The notes: generated by a model not told the origin, from the sequence alone. Positions 1-9,377 are shown, counted from the first letter of the stretch. The stretch is DNA of 64,000 nt from Chroogloeocystis siderophila 5.2 s.c.1 (GCF_001904655.1 NZ_MRCC01000001.1:310001-374000), one strand, 5' to 3'. A program made the numbers and translations.

Positions 1-173
1 AACGTATCAATACCAGTTCCACCGTTGAGCGTATCGTTACCACTTCCGCCATCAAGGCGATCTCTACCTGCTAACCCACGTAAAATATCGTTACCACCTA
101 AACCAAACAATGAGTCAGCAAGCGCTGTTCCTGTTAAAGTATCGTTCCCTGGAGTCCCGTAGATAGTTGCCAT
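1..173 (-). CDS. RTX calcium-binding repeat protein, N-terminal part only
   Basis: The gene starts inside the window and runs off its left edge. The visible 57 residues begin [16 protein letters not shown] and carry GGxGxDxLxG nonapeptides ([21 protein letters not shown]). These are the calcium-binding beta-roll repeats of RTX proteins, which are exported by type I secretion and fold outside the cell. The start is supported by a purine-rich GGGGAAG about six bases upstream of the ATG. Repeats begin right at the N-terminus, so no catalytic domain precedes them; whether one follows cannot be seen. The 293 bases on its upstream side (174-466) are AT-rich and hold no gene I can see. Confidence 0.85.
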   Translation of the reverse strand, partial: MATIYGTPGNDTLTGTALADSLFGLGGNDILRGLAGRDRLDGGSGNDTLNGGTGIDT

Positions 174-466
174 TGTCTTCCCCTTTCATTATTCGGCGTG
201 AAAGCATTTTTCGCTTCACCGCGCTTCAGCTTTATCTTTTATTTTCTTTAATCCAATAGATCTAATTTTGCTTCTATCAGTATTAATTCAGAATTACAGC
301 TATCTTTTGTGCAAGCGATCGCTCGTTTGTAATATTTATTTATGATTTTCTAATAATGCTCAAACAAGTCTACACTATTTATCAATTTATATATAGACAC
401 TATCAAAGTTGTCAAAGCTGAAAGTATTTAGTTACCTGGTCTAACCTTAATAGGTTGTACTTCTGT

Positions 467-1115
467 CTATATTTGTTGAAGTTTTTTATAGTTAACATCA
501 TCAATTATATGTTGAACACCTTGAGTTACTAAGGTATTACCAACACCCAATAAAAGGCAGTTTTAGTTAAGATGCTACTTTTACATCCCAAATTCCATCG
601 CCAATAAACACAGTTTTTTGAGACTTTTCTAACTTGTACCACTTTTTTGCTTTTAAATTAACAGTTTCTATAATCTCTTTTCTTGAAAAACTATCATCTG
701 CCGAAGCTATAGGAATGTTGGTAACATCTATGCCAGCTTTATGCAAGTTAAATAATGCAGATTCAGATCAGCCTTCTGTTGCAATAGCGGTATGATAGTT
801 AGGTTGTAACTGACTGATTACAGTTGTTACTCCTGGAATCGCACTAAATAGATTGGGATTTTGTGCTGCTTGATGCAGTAGATCGATAAAATGTTTTTTG
901 AGTCTAAGTAGTTCCTCTTGAGAGCGAAGTCGTCCTAATTCTTTTTAAAAAATCTGTTGAGCAATTCCCAAATTTCTACTGTGTGTATATTCTTGCCAGT
1001 TTTGATGTATATGAAATATGCTAAATTCTTCAGCAAAGGCACGCAAAAAGCAATCATTATCAACTTTGTTTGTATCAGTAAGCGTATTATCAATATCAAA
1101 GATTACTAATTGTAT
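467..1115 (-). pseudogene. HAD-superfamily phosphatase, decayed
   Basis: Read on the minus strand, this stretch gives a near-complete HAD hydrolase: motif I FDIDNTLTD at the start, a TEG-SES segment in the middle, and motif IV GDGIWDVKVA near the end. It is broken by in-frame stops at 945-947 (TAA), 768-770 (TGA, where Trp is expected in TEGWSES) and 567-569 (TAA). A one-base insertion near 540-547 shifts the frame, and the tail (IGVGNTLVTQGVQHIIDDV) then reads to a TAG at 467-469. No ATG precedes motif I; the codon at the expected start is ATA (1113-1115). HAD enzymes hydrolyse small phosphoesters through the first Asp. With this many lesions it cannot make a working enzyme. Confidence 0.85.
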
Positions 1116-1184
1116 ACAGCAACTTTCTTTGTATTTTCATATTTTGTCAATCACCAAAAGTCAAAGGTAAAGAGTGCTTCTTAA

Positions 1185-1538
1185 TTAAGACATAAAATTA
1201 ATAATTTCTAAAGGAAAGGCGAAACTTCCATCTTCATGGGGTTTAAAATCAATTACCTGGAACACAGCATCAAGATTTAATGCACCATAAATATGAGGAA
1301 ATAATTCATCTTCTTGGATTCCTTCATAGCGAATTTCGGCGTGAACTTTATCAGAATCGATGCACAGTAGTACTAATCCCTGCTGATTCTCAAAGAATGT
1401 ATTTGCTACATTGATAACTTGCTGTGGAGTAGAACAGTGAATAAATCCTTCAGATTCTAGTGTATCACCGCGATAGATTTGAAATTTTTGTGCGGCTTCC
1501 CATTGAGCGCGTTGCGTGATGTGTAAAATAATGTTCAT
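1185..1538 (-). CDS. DUF952 family protein
   Basis: A 117-residue protein that matches the DUF952 family in length and in its conserved GFIHCSTPQQV segment (residues 31-41), followed by VLLCIDSDKV and the FPHIYGALN block. DUF952 proteins are small, soluble and sometimes annotated as glutathione S-transferase-like, but their activity is not established. There is no signal peptide or membrane segment. It is on the same strand as the operon at 1.6-4.5 kb but separated from it by 47 bases containing a TTGGTAATTG-type repeat, so co-transcription is possible but unproven. Confidence 0.8.
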   Translation of the reverse strand: MNIILHITQRAQWEAAQKFQIYRGDTLESEGFIHCSTPQQVINVANTFFENQQGLVLLCIDSDKVHAEIRYEGIQEDELFPHIYGALNLDAVFQVIDFKPHEDGSFAFPLEIINFMS

Positions 1539-1540
1539 GA

Positions 1541-1568
1541 ATGGTCATTGGTAATTGATAATTGGTCA
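1541..1568. repeat. short intergenic repeat, TTGGTAATTG type
   Basis: The bases between the DUF952 gene and the CocE gene contain a short degenerate repeat built from ATTGGTAATTGATAATTGG units. Related copies lie at about 26149-26168 (after menA) and 39567-39583 (at the start of the acyl-CoA dehydrogenase fusion gene). Such low-complexity heptad repeats are typical of intergenic regions in large cyanobacterial genomes. Confidence 0.6.
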
Positions 1569-1585
1569 CTATTTGCAACTCAAAT

Positions 1586-3223
1586 TTAGGATGGTGCAAC
1601 GACGGGTAATAAGACTTGCGAAGGGCGATCGCCTCCACAATGTACAGTTAAAGTTACAATTTGCGAATCCATCAACCGCGTACTACCCATTGGTGAACCT
1701 GTACCAGGATTAATCGGATACGCTGGAAAACACGCAGCACTTAAACTAAGACGGAGGGCGTTACCTTTGGCGATTTTGACACACGTTGGTTGCAAAACGA
1801 CTCGCAAAGGCGATCGCCTTTCATTTACGTGCAAATAACCTTGCGTTAAGTTATATACTTTACCATCACTGTGGACTTCAGAAAGTACCGCGCACAAGTC
1901 ATGATATGGAGTATCTGCACTACAAAAAACCTCGACCGCAACATCTCCTGCAAAATGTAAATCGGTTTCTAGCGGTGCTGTTGTATAAGTTAAAACATCA
2001 GAACGACGGTCAATATGCGATCGCTCAAATGAACCTGCGGGTAATGCGGCGTGACCTCCTAGTGATGGAACAGGTCGCCATGGGTCGTGAACTAAAACAT
2101 CAGGTGGATACGATTCTGCATACGTCGTGGTTAGTTTACCTTCATCTTCGCGGATACTTGCTAACCCACTACTTGACAAGTAATACGATTTATGGTTTTT
2201 TTCGTACCAGCCATTAAATTTGCGCCACTGGTTACTACCCATTTCAAATAAACATACAGGCGATTCTTGCGACCAACCGCGATCAATTCCTTTGAGGAAC
2301 TGATCGAACCACTTGACTTGCAGGCGATCAACAGGATTCAAAGCCTCAATGCCAAAATCAACATCGCCGACTTTGCGACTCCAAGGTAAATGCGCCCAAG
2401 GTCCTACGAGTAACTGTTGACGATAGGCGCTACGCGCAGCAAAATCTTTGTATAGATGAAGTGTACCGCGTAGATACGTATCAAACCAGCCGCCGATGTG
2501 AAACATTGGTAAATCGACATTTTGCAGATACTTCTTGGGTGAAATATCTTCCCAGTAACTATCAGCTTGCGAATGTTCGAGCCACTCGTGATAAAAAGCA
2601 TTCGGTGCAAGTTTGCGCAAGCATTCGTTTAAACTAGGAACAGGATCGTATAGTGGGATATTCTGTGCTGCGGCATAAAGCGTATGATGCGCCGCCGCAT
2701 CGCCTTGTAGTCGCGCGGTTTCTGCTGCTAATTGAATTGCCCAACCCAAATTTGTTTGCAAACAAAACGCGCCACCTTCATATACCCAGTCGGTATACAA
2801 ATCATAAGCAATCATTGCTGGACAAATTGTTTTTAACGCTGGCGGTTTTGCAGCGGCGGCGTATAGCTGCGTCATGCCCTGGTAGGAAAAGCCATACATT
2901 CCCACCTTACCATTGCTTCCAGGTAAGTTCGCTGCCCAGTTTACGGCGTCTTCACCGTCGTTGATTTCGTTGACGAATAACTTGAATTCGCCTTGTGATG
3001 TCCCACGTCCGCGTACATCTTGAATCACCACAATGTAGCCATGAGCAGCATACCAGATCGGGTGCGCGTACACTACCGTAGATGCGATCGCTCTGCCATA
3101 CGGCTGGCGCATCAACAATACCGGAAATTCCCCTTTCGCATCAGGGCGGTAAATATCCGCATCTAACCGTACTCCGTCACGAGTCAGCATTGATGCACTT
3201 TCTTTCGGACGCACCGTTAGCAT
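1586..3223 (-). CDS. CocE/NonD family serine hydrolase (S15 type)
   Basis: 545 residues with the layout of cocaine esterase and X-Pro dipeptidyl-peptidase relatives: an alpha/beta-hydrolase core with RQPYGR near residue 40, IQDVRGRGTSQGEF (about 67-80), and the nucleophile elbow GFSYQGM (about 110-116, Ser as nucleophile). HIGGWFDTYLRGTL follows, then VGPWAHLPW (catalytic His region), and a C-terminal jelly-roll from about residue 345. The family hydrolyses esters or amides of acylated substrates; the substrate here is unknown. Its ATG overlaps the end of the cupin gene by seven bases (ATGCTAA), so the two are translationally coupled. There is no signal peptide, so it is probably cytoplasmic. 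Confidence 0.85.
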   Translation of the reverse strand: MLTVRPKESASMLTRDGVRLDADIYRPDAKGEFPVLLMRQPYGRAIASTVVYAHPIWYAAHGYIVVIQDVRGRGTSQGEFKLFVNEINDGEDAVNWAANLPGSNGKVGMYGFSYQGMTQLYAAAAKPPALKTICPAMIAYDLYTDWVYEGGAFCLQTNLGWAIQLAAETARLQGDAAAHHTLYAAAQNIPLYDPVPSLNECLRKLAPNAFYHEWLEHSQADSYWEDISPKKYLQNVDLPMFHIGGWFDTYLRGTLHLYKDFAARSAYRQQLLVGPWAHLPWSRKVGDVDFGIEALNPVDRLQVKWFDQFLKGIDRGWSQESPVCLFEMGSNQWRKFNGWYEKNHKSYYLSSSGLASIREDEGKLTTTYAESYPPDVLVHDPWRPVPSLGGHAALPAGSFERSHIDRRSDVLTYTTAPLETDLHFAGDVAVEVFCSADTPYHDLCAVLSEVHSDGKVYNLTQGYLHVNERRSPLRVVLQPTCVKIAKGNALRLSLSAACFPAYPINPGTGSPMGSTRLMDSQIVTLTVHCGGDRPSQVLLPVVAPS

Positions 3224-3672
3224 AATACTGGTGCAGGTAAGCGACGCAAAACAGCTAAATCCTCCGCATCGAGTTCTACTGGTGTACCACTGCGAATTAA
3301 TTCCGCAAAATCTTCATTCGGCACCATAATACACAATGCGTACAACCGCGTCGAGCCTGTATTTTCAATCATATGTGTGCCTGTGGGAGGTACTAACACA
3401 CTGTCTCCAGATCTAATTGCTACCGTTTTGCCATCACAAATAGCGCGTCCTTCACCGGATAGAATAAAAAACATTTCGACTGCCATTTGATGGCGATTTG
3501 GTGGTGTTTTGCCACCAATATCAAAAATTTCTACACAAATGGTTAACGAAATATTGGCAGAAGCAGTATCAAAGACAATTGCTAAGCGATTCGTATCACC
3601 AGGACTAATCTTAAAAGCTTGATAGTCTTGCGGCGATTTGGCAACGGGGATCATGCAGCGAGTTGTGTCCAT
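3217..3672 (-). CDS. cupin domain protein
   Basis: 151 residues forming one small cupin barrel. The first cupin motif is recognisable in NRHQMAVEMFFILSGEGRAICDG and the second in SVLVPPTGTHMIENTG (His retained). Metal binding is likely through these His and Glu residues. It lies between the isochorismatase-family gene (three bases upstream) and the CocE-type hydrolase (seven-base overlap), so the three form an operon. The role could be a small-molecule enzyme or a binding protein for the same catabolic route. An alternative start is the Met at residue 7. Confidence 0.8.
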   Translation of the reverse strand: MDTTRCMIPVAKSPQDYQAFKISPGDTNRLAIVFDTASANISLTICVEIFDIGGKTPPNRHQMAVEMFFILSGEGRAICDGKTVAIRSGDSVLVPPTGTHMIENTGSTRLYALCIMVPNEDFAELIRSGTPVELDAEDLAVLRRLPAPVLC

Positions 3673-3675
3673 ATG

Positions 3676-4452
3676 CTAATTGCTAGTTGCTAGCGCATGA
3701 AGGATAGCTTGAGAATCGGTCACAAAGCCAAAACACTGCTTTATGTTATAAATTGTTGCTTGCCAGCAGTATTCTGGGGAAGTTGTCGCAGTACAGTCTT
3801 TTACTAATACACAGTCATATCCTAAAAAATTTGCATCTTGCAAGGTGACTAAAACACATTGATCGGCGTTGACTCCTGCAAATAACAATGTAGTTCTACC
3901 CAAGTTACGCAGAATACTATCCAGCGGTGTGTCCCAAAACCCACTCATGCGATACTTATCAACACAGATATCTTGTGGTAATTGTTTGAGTTCGTCTACG
4001 ACAGCCGCTGCCCAACTTCCTGCCATTAATACTCTAGCGTTATTACTTGGTAACGGATCGCCAAGCCCGATACCATCGCCTGTAGGATCGTAGACGTGAC
4101 GCACATTTGCACTGATATTGAGTAAGTCAGGACGATTTCCCCAATTTAGCCAAATGACAGGGACATTGCGATCGCGTAATTTTGGTAACAGTTTGTTAAT
4201 CGGCTCAATGGGCTTGCGGGCGAGGGTGACATCAACACCAATGTGTGCTAGCCAACCATCAGGATGGCAAAAGTCATTTTGCATATCAATGACTAAAATT
4301 GCGGTTTTGGCTAAGTCGAGGTGTAAGGTTTTGGTTTCGGTTTTAAGTGTAATAATTTTGGGAGCTAATGGTGGACGGGTAATATCGGCGATCGCTTCAT
4401 CTACCGCCCACGCATTTGGTGGAATTCCTAGGGTTCGTAAGGGTCGATTCAT
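3676..4452 (-). CDS. isochorismatase-family cysteine hydrolase
   Basis: 258 residues. The catalytic triad of the cysteine hydrolase family is visible: Asp in ILVIDMQNDFC (about residue 54), Lys in DKYRMSGFWDTPLD and Cys in AGVNADQCVLVTLQDA. Relatives include nicotinamidase, N-carbamoylsarcosine amidase, biuret hydrolase and RutB, all cleaving amide or carbamoyl bonds. An N-terminal extension of about 45 residues precedes the core. It is the first gene of a three-gene operon with the cupin and CocE-type genes and is divergent from the amidohydrolase at 4680. The context suggests catabolism of a nitrogenous compound; the substrate cannot be read from sequence. Confidence 0.85.
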   Translation of the reverse strand: MNRPLRTLGIPPNAWAVDEAIADITRPPLAPKIITLKTETKTLHLDLAKTAILVIDMQNDFCHPDGWLAHIGVDVTLARKPIEPINKLLPKLRDRNVPVIWLNWGNRPDLLNISANVRHVYDPTGDGIGLGDPLPSNNARVLMAGSWAAAVVDELKQLPQDICVDKYRMSGFWDTPLDSILRNLGRTTLLFAGVNADQCVLVTLQDANFLGYDCVLVKDCTATTSPEYCWQATIYNIKQCFGFVTDSQAILHALATSN

Positions 4453-4679
4453 AATTTTAAATTTCGTTTTTTTATATTGTCTTAGGTGAATTACAGTTGA
4501 ATTTAAGTATTCTATTTTACGGTTGTGTGGGTGGAAAGGAGGTTATTTTGATTGAACCACCAAGGACACAAAGGAAGAGAGTATTTTAGAGGAAAGTTGG
4601 AGAAGGATTGATTTAACGAAATACTTTAAAATTAGTTCAGTGCTAAGCAATATATAACTATTTAATTAAGGTTAAATCT

Positions 4680-6098
4680 GTGAGTTTTACGATTCAAAAT
4701 GTTTTCATTCCGGTTGATGGTGGTTATGAAACTGTAGATGTGCAAATCGAGAAAGATCGCATTACAAAAATTGCTCCTGGTTTGGAAATGCTTGGTAAAG
4801 TTGTTGATGGAAACAACAAATTATTACTTCCTGGTTTCGTAAATGCTCACACGCACTCTTCCGAAATGTGGCAACGCGGGCTAATTCCGCCAGTACCATT
4901 AGAATTATGGATTGCAGAACTTTATGATTTTGCACCTCTCGATCCCGAACAAGTATACTTAAGTGCGCTGGGAACCGCTGTGGAAACCTTGCTATCGGGT
5001 GGGACGAGTGTTGTCGATCATTTAGTATTAATTCCAGGAAAAGAAATTGAAACTGTCGCCGCTGCGGTTAAAGCTTATCAAGAAATTGGCATTCGAGCAT
5101 TTATTGGTCCATTAATTCAAGATCAGGCGTTGGCGAGTGGAATTCCTACGGGTGAAGTGCAGCGCGAAGCGACACCTTATTTTCGCTCGACTCAAGCAAC
5201 GTTAGAACTGATGCAAGAAGTCGTAGCACAGTTTCACTCTCCTGAAGCAGGTGTACATATTTTAGTAGCACCAACGGGAATTCAACTGTGTTCGGATGCG
5301 CTGTTTGCTGGATGTATTGAATTAAGCGATCGCTACAATCTTTGTCGTCACGCGCATTTATTGGAGACGAAAGCACAAAAGCAGCTAGCACAAGAAAAGT
5401 ATGGTTGTAGTGCTGTTGAACATCTTAAACGAATTGGTTATTTGAGCGATCGCACCTCTTTGGCGCATTGCGTCTGGTTGAGTGATGCAGATATCGCCAT
5501 TTTGGCAGAAACGCAATCTACCGTTGTTCACAATCCTTTGAGTAACTTGCGTTTGGGCAGTGGAATTGCCCCAATTTTAAAATATTGCCAAGCCGGAGTG
5601 AATGTTAGTTTTGGATGCGATGGTTCGGCAAGTAACGACTCGCAAGATCTGCTTGAAGCGATTAAAATCGGCTCAATGCTACACAACATCACTGATTTCG
5701 ACTACCGCCACTGGATTACTCCGCGTCAATCGGTCGAAATGGCGGCATTTGGTGGTGCAAAAGGCTTGAATATGGCTGAGGAGTTAGGTTCTTTAACCAA
5801 AGGTAAAAAAGCAGATTTGGTACTATATGACCTTACTAGCTTATCACTGCTACCGCGCACCGATCCGATTGGTTTACTCATCCTCGGTCGTCCTACACAA
5901 GCTGTCAACAGTGTTTGGGTAAATGGCAGGCAAATCGTCGATAATGGTGAAGTTGCAACAGTTGATGTCGATGAATTGCGACACAATTTATTTGAACGCA
6001 GTCAGTGGGATTTCAACCGTCAATCAAAAACCGTAGGTGAAATCGAAGCACACTACCGCGAAGTCATGGGCTTAGGATTAGCCAAAGAGTATTCATAG
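4680..6098 (+). CDS. metal-dependent amidohydrolase (Atz/Trz, cytosine deaminase-like)
   Basis: 472 residues starting at a GTG. The amidohydrolase metal ligands are visible: GFVNAHTHSSEMW (HxH, about residues 53-65), RHAHLLETKAQ, AHCVWLSDADI, VHNPLSNLRLGSG, and the Asp in FGCDGSASND. This is the subtype III family that deaminates or dechlorinates heterocycles (5-methylthioadenosine/S-adenosylhomocysteine deaminase, AtzA/TrzN, guanine deaminase). The gene is divergent from the isochorismatase operon, with about 230 bases between them, so a shared regulator is plausible. The natural substrate could be a purine, pyrimidine or thioadenosine derivative. Confidence 0.85.
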   Translation: MSFTIQNVFIPVDGGYETVDVQIEKDRITKIAPGLEMLGKVVDGNNKLLLPGFVNAHTHSSEMWQRGLIPPVPLELWIAELYDFAPLDPEQVYLSALGTAVETLLSGGTSVVDHLVLIPGKEIETVAAAVKAYQEIGIRAFIGPLIQDQALASGIPTGEVQREATPYFRSTQATLELMQEVVAQFHSPEAGVHILVAPTGIQLCSDALFAGCIELSDRYNLCRHAHLLETKAQKQLAQEKYGCSAVEHLKRIGYLSDRTSLAHCVWLSDADIAILAETQSTVVHNPLSNLRLGSGIAPILKYCQAGVNVSFGCDGSASNDSQDLLEAIKIGSMLHNITDFDYRHWITPRQSVEMAAFGGAKGLNMAEELGSLTKGKKADLVLYDLTSLSLLPRTDPIGLLILGRPTQAVNSVWVNGRQIVDNGEVATVDVDELRHNLFERSQWDFNRQSKTVGEIEAHYREVMGLGLAKEYS

Positions 6099-6244
6099 TC
6101 TCCTCTCTTTGTCTCAACAGCTTATGCTTCACAGCTAACACACTGGCGTAGATTGACTGTTTGTTCTATGCAAGTGCTAGGTTACATAGCTTAATCTAGT
6201 CTAAAAGGTGCTTTGGTCATACCAAACGCAAACGTAGAGTCGCC

Positions 6245-6790
6245 ATGAAAAAAGTAGCAGTATTTGGCAACGCTGGAGGCGGTAAATCAACTCTCAGCAA
6301 AAGACTATCACAAATGACTGGTTTACCACTTTACGTCTTAGACAAGATTCAATATCCATCAGGAAACACTGAGGTTCCGCAGGAAGAATATCAGCACATC
6401 CATGCGCAAATTTTGGCGACTGATCGATGGATTATTGACGGGTTTGGTTGCACAGAAACCCTCTGGCTACGACTAAATGAAGCTGATAGTCTAGTTTTTG
6501 TCGATCTACCGCTATATGTGCATTTTTGGTGGGTGACTAAACGAATGCTTCTAGGTTACTTTAACCCACCAGAAGGCTGGCCGCAAAACAGTCCAATATT
6601 GAAAAGTTCGCTGAGTAGTTACCGCGTGCTTTGGCTGTGTCACAAGTATTTGAACCCAAAATATCGCGAATATATCCAGCAGGCTCAAAGCATAAAGAGT
6701 GTTTATCACATTCGATCAACTGCACAGATCTCGCAATTTTTTGAATTGATTGGAAATCGGGCTAACCATAGAAATAGTGCATCAGCCTAA
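6245..6790 (+). CDS. P-loop kinase, adenylate kinase/FlaR-like
   Basis: 181 residues opening with MKKVAVFGNAGGGKSTLSKRL, a Walker A motif (GNAGGGKST, residues 8-16). WIIDGFGCTETLWLRL (about 60-75) and SLVFVDLPLYVHFWWVTKR are characteristic of the small kinase group called adenylate kinase-like or topology-modulation (FlaR) proteins. Phosphate acceptor unknown. It stands alone, about 145 bases after the amidohydrolase and about 195 bases before the NADH dehydrogenase. Confidence 0.8.
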   Translation: MKKVAVFGNAGGGKSTLSKRLSQMTGLPLYVLDKIQYPSGNTEVPQEEYQHIHAQILATDRWIIDGFGCTETLWLRLNEADSLVFVDLPLYVHFWWVTKRMLLGYFNPPEGWPQNSPILKSSLSSYRVLWLCHKYLNPKYREYIQQAQSIKSVYHIRSTAQISQFFELIGNRANHRNSASA

Positions 6791-6985
6791 CAGTTGCGCT
6801 ACACTACTCGCCTTTGAAATATAGCCACGTTAGTACCTGACAGACGAGATCGCGATCCTTCTATCGAGAATATCCTAAGTACTTGCGAAGCTGCTTCAGA
6901 GGTCAGAACCTCATAATCTATGGTCTTTGGTTTATAGATGTGGCACTATACAACCAGTAGATTGTGTAGACGAGAGCTATTCATA

Positions 6986-8293
6986 GTGCCAAGACGCCCT
7001 CGTGTTGTTGTGGTTGGTTCTGGTTTTGGTGGGTTGAGAGCAACCCAATCGCTAGCGCGTGCTGACATCAATGTCTTACTCATTGACCGCAACAATTACC
7101 ATACATTTATTCCTCTGTTGTATCAGGTAGCCGTTGCTGAACTTCAACCTGAACAAATTGCTTATCCTGTGCGTAGTCTTCTCCGACGATTAGCTTTTGC
7201 TAATTTTTTGATGGCAGAAGTCACACACATCGACTTTGCTAATCAGGTTGTCATTACTGATGGTTTAACAATTCCATATGATTTTTTGATTCTCTCTACT
7301 GGTAGTGAATCGCAGTTTTTAGGAATACCAGGGGCTGACAAGTATGCTTTACCCATGAAAACGCTGCAAGAAGCCGTGTACATACGCAACCATATTCTGT
7401 CTTGTTTTGAACAAGCGGTACGCGAACTCGATCCCGCACAGCGTCGATTACTTTTGACGTTTGTGATTGTGGGCGGTGGACCAACCGGCGTAGAATTAGC
7501 GGGAGCCTTAGTAGAACTGATTCAGGGTCGATTAGTAAAGGATTTTCCTACACTAGAAATGGAGCAAGTACAGGTAATTTTGCTGCAATCGAGCGATCGC
7601 CTACTTGCGGATCTGCCACTACGCTTATCAGACTACACCTATAAACAGCTACAGCGTATTGGCGTGAAAGTTTATCTTCAAGCAAGAGTCAGTAAAGTGA
7701 CGCCAAATGCCGTTTATCTGGAAAATGGTGCCGTCATTTTCTCCAAGACGATCGTTTGGACTGCTGGCGTACAAGCCTCGCCACCCGCACCAACAGCTGA
7801 ACTCTTTCCAGCGGCTAAAGGACAAGTTGCGGTTTTACCAACATTACAATTACCAAATCATTCACAAGTCTATGTTGTCGGCGATTCAGCTTATGTTGAA
7901 CAAGACGGCGAACCCCTCCCATTAGTCGCCCCTGTTGCTTTACAACAAGGTACCCTAGCCGCACAAAACATTTTGCGTCAAATTAAAGGTAAGGAACCAA
8001 AACCGTTTCGTTATGTAGATAAAGGTAGGGCGGCGATTATCAAACGCAATGCGGGTGTTGCCCAAACTGGTAACTTTACTTTTACCGGCTTTCCAGCATG
8101 GTTATTGTGGTTGGCTGTTCATTTGTATTATTTGCCTGGTGGGCGCAATCGCTTGATTGTCTTTTTAGATTGGCTGCGCGATTATTTCTTTGGCGATCGC
8201 GCGATTCGGCTGATTTTTCCTCGAAGTAGTCGGCTAGTACGTGAAGACGATATGTCAAATTCTCCTAAAGACTGGCACAATCAAGAGCATTAA
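6986..8293 (+). CDS. type II NAD(P)H dehydrogenase-like FAD oxidoreductase
   Basis: About 435 residues from the chosen start. Two dinucleotide-binding folds are clear: VVVVGSGFGGLRA (FAD) at the N-terminus and FVIVGGGPTGVELAG (NAD(P)H) in the middle, plus VYVVGDSAYVEQDG near the C-terminus. The NNYHTFIPLLYQVA segment is typical of NDH-2 enzymes, which pass electrons from NAD(P)H to quinones at the membrane without pumping protons. An upstream ATG at 6938 lacks a ribosome-binding site and adds 16 unconserved residues; the GTG at 6986 sits just before the FAD motif with GAGAG upstream. The C-terminal region (AWLLWLAVHLYYL) is hydrophobic and could anchor it. DoxX follows 31 bases later. Confidence 0.85.
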   Translation: MPRRPRVVVVGSGFGGLRATQSLARADINVLLIDRNNYHTFIPLLYQVAVAELQPEQIAYPVRSLLRRLAFANFLMAEVTHIDFANQVVITDGLTIPYDFLILSTGSESQFLGIPGADKYALPMKTLQEAVYIRNHILSCFEQAVRELDPAQRRLLLTFVIVGGGPTGVELAGALVELIQGRLVKDFPTLEMEQVQVILLQSSDRLLADLPLRLSDYTYKQLQRIGVKVYLQARVSKVTPNAVYLENGAVIFSKTIVWTAGVQASPPAPTAELFPAAKGQVAVLPTLQLPNHSQVYVVGDSAYVEQDGEPLPLVAPVALQQGTLAAQNILRQIKGKEPKPFRYVDKGRAAIIKRNAGVAQTGNFTFTGFPAWLLWLAVHLYYLPGGRNRLIVFLDWLRDYFFGDRAIRLIFPRSSRLVREDDMSNSPKDWHNQEH

Positions 8294-8324
8294 ACTATTC
8301 TGGTACTACTTTAGGTAAATTTTT

Positions 8325-8714
8325 ATGGACTTTATTCCTTTAGCTGCTCGCGTTTTTCTCTCAGTTATCTTTTTACGCTCTGGCATCAATAAAATTTTTG
8401 GCTTTGCTGGTACGCAAGGATTTATGGCTAGTGCGGGAATTCCTGAAGGGCTAACCGGATTTTTGTTAGTAGGTTCGATTGTTTTAGAATTGCTGGGCGC
8501 TTTATCGGTCATTTTAGGTTACAAGGCGCGTTGGGGTGCGATCGCGCTGATTGTCTTTCTCGTTCCCACAACGCTGATTTTTCACACTAATTTTGCTGAG
8601 GATATGCAGATCAATCAGTTCCTCAAAAATTTAGGACTGATCGGCGGCTTATTAATGGTAGTTTACTTTGGTTCTGGTCCTCTCAGTGTAGATGGACGTA
8701 AAGATTTAACTTAG
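8325..8714 (+). CDS. DoxX family membrane protein
   Basis: 129 residues with four predicted membrane segments (about 5-22, 44-65, 71-90, 100-118). The family pattern is present: ARVFLSVIFLRSGINKI at the start and GFMASAGIPEG in the first loop. DoxX proteins are small inner-membrane proteins linked to thiol/redox homeostasis or quinone oxidoreductases. The gene follows the NDH-2-like gene by 31 bases on the same strand, consistent with a two-gene membrane redox unit. Confidence 0.85.
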   Translation: MDFIPLAARVFLSVIFLRSGINKIFGFAGTQGFMASAGIPEGLTGFLLVGSIVLELLGALSVILGYKARWGAIALIVFLVPTTLIFHTNFAEDMQINQFLKNLGLIGGLLMVVYFGSGPLSVDGRKDLT

Positions 8715-8739
8715 TTCAACACAAAAGTAATTGGCATTT

Positions 8740-8775
8740 AGCTAAGAGCTAACAGCTAGTAGCTAGTAGCTCTAG
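8740..8775. repeat. short intergenic repeat, GCTAGTAGCTAG type
   Basis: Between doxX and the convergent coiled-coil gene lies a run of GCTAACAGCTAGTAGCTAG-like units. Degenerate relatives occur at about 3675-3694, 40069-40087 and 51180-51218, always between genes. It can fold on itself and may serve as a bidirectional transcription end, but no clear terminator stem with a T-run is seen. Confidence 0.5.
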
Positions 8776-8780
8776 TTAAG

Positions 8781-9377
8781 CTACAGTAACCAAGTATTGC
8801 GCGCGAAGTCAACCGACTGCCCTTCAGAATCAACTTGCTCCTGTTGCGGAAATACGACTGTTTGCCGTGCTGATTTATATTTAGGCTGTGGCTGTGATTC
8901 GGGTTCTTTTTTCTGTAGCGGTGCAGGTTCTTTTTTCAAAGAATTCACTTGCTCAATTAATTTTGAATTAGCTTCTGCAAGTTGTAAGATCGTTGATTTC
9001 GCTTGTTCGAGTTCAGCATTTACAACGTCAAAATCTGCGACATCTTGACGAAGTTGCTTGACTAAGGCTTTTTCATCTTCTAGCTCGACGAGCAGTTCTG
9101 CAATCCGATGTTCTAGCGATTTTTCTTTCTCTTGTGCTTGCTTTAAAGCTGCGCGTAATTCAGTCACAATGCCTTCTGAATCTGATGTTGTTTGACTTTG
9201 TCGAGTCCGATTTGTACTACGCGCTCTTGCCGTCGTTCTTGTTGATTTTACCACTTCTGTATTTTCCTCGTTGCTTGACTCCTCATTATTTGTAGCATCT
9301 GCCTCAGATGAACTTTGCTCAGGTGTTAACTTTTCTCCCTCTTCGTTCAATAAATCTGCAATGCGTTTTCTAACCAT
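8781..9377 (-). CDS. coiled-coil partner of ParA, McdB-like
   Basis: 198 residues from the chosen start (MVRKRIADLLNEEGEK). An acidic, Ser/Thr-rich region lies at about 15-70, then a long coiled coil of heptads at about 75-150, then a Gln/Lys/Pro-rich stretch, and the protein ends FARNTWLL with a single C-terminal Trp. A charged N-terminus, central coiled coil, Gln-rich part and invariant C-terminal Trp are the described features of McdB, the carboxysome adaptor that stimulates McdA. The GGAGG before 9377 and the TAATG overlap with the ParA stop decide this start over the Met four codons upstream. The identification is inferred from architecture and neighbourhood. Confidence 0.6.
   Translation of the reverse strand: MVRKRIADLLNEEGEKLTPEQSSSEADATNNEESSNEENTEVVKSTRTTARARSTNRTRQSQTTSDSEGIVTELRAALKQAQEKEKSLEHRIAELLVELEDEKALVKQLRQDVADFDVVNAELEQAKSTILQLAEANSKLIEQVNSLKKEPAPLQKKEPESQPQPKYKSARQTVVFPQQEQVDSEGQSVDFARNTWLL

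Noticed and set aside
1786-2217. 143-codon frame on the plus strand
   Set aside because: It lies wholly inside the CocE-type hydrolase gene on the other strand, which has clear family motifs; no motif is visible in the overlapping frame.
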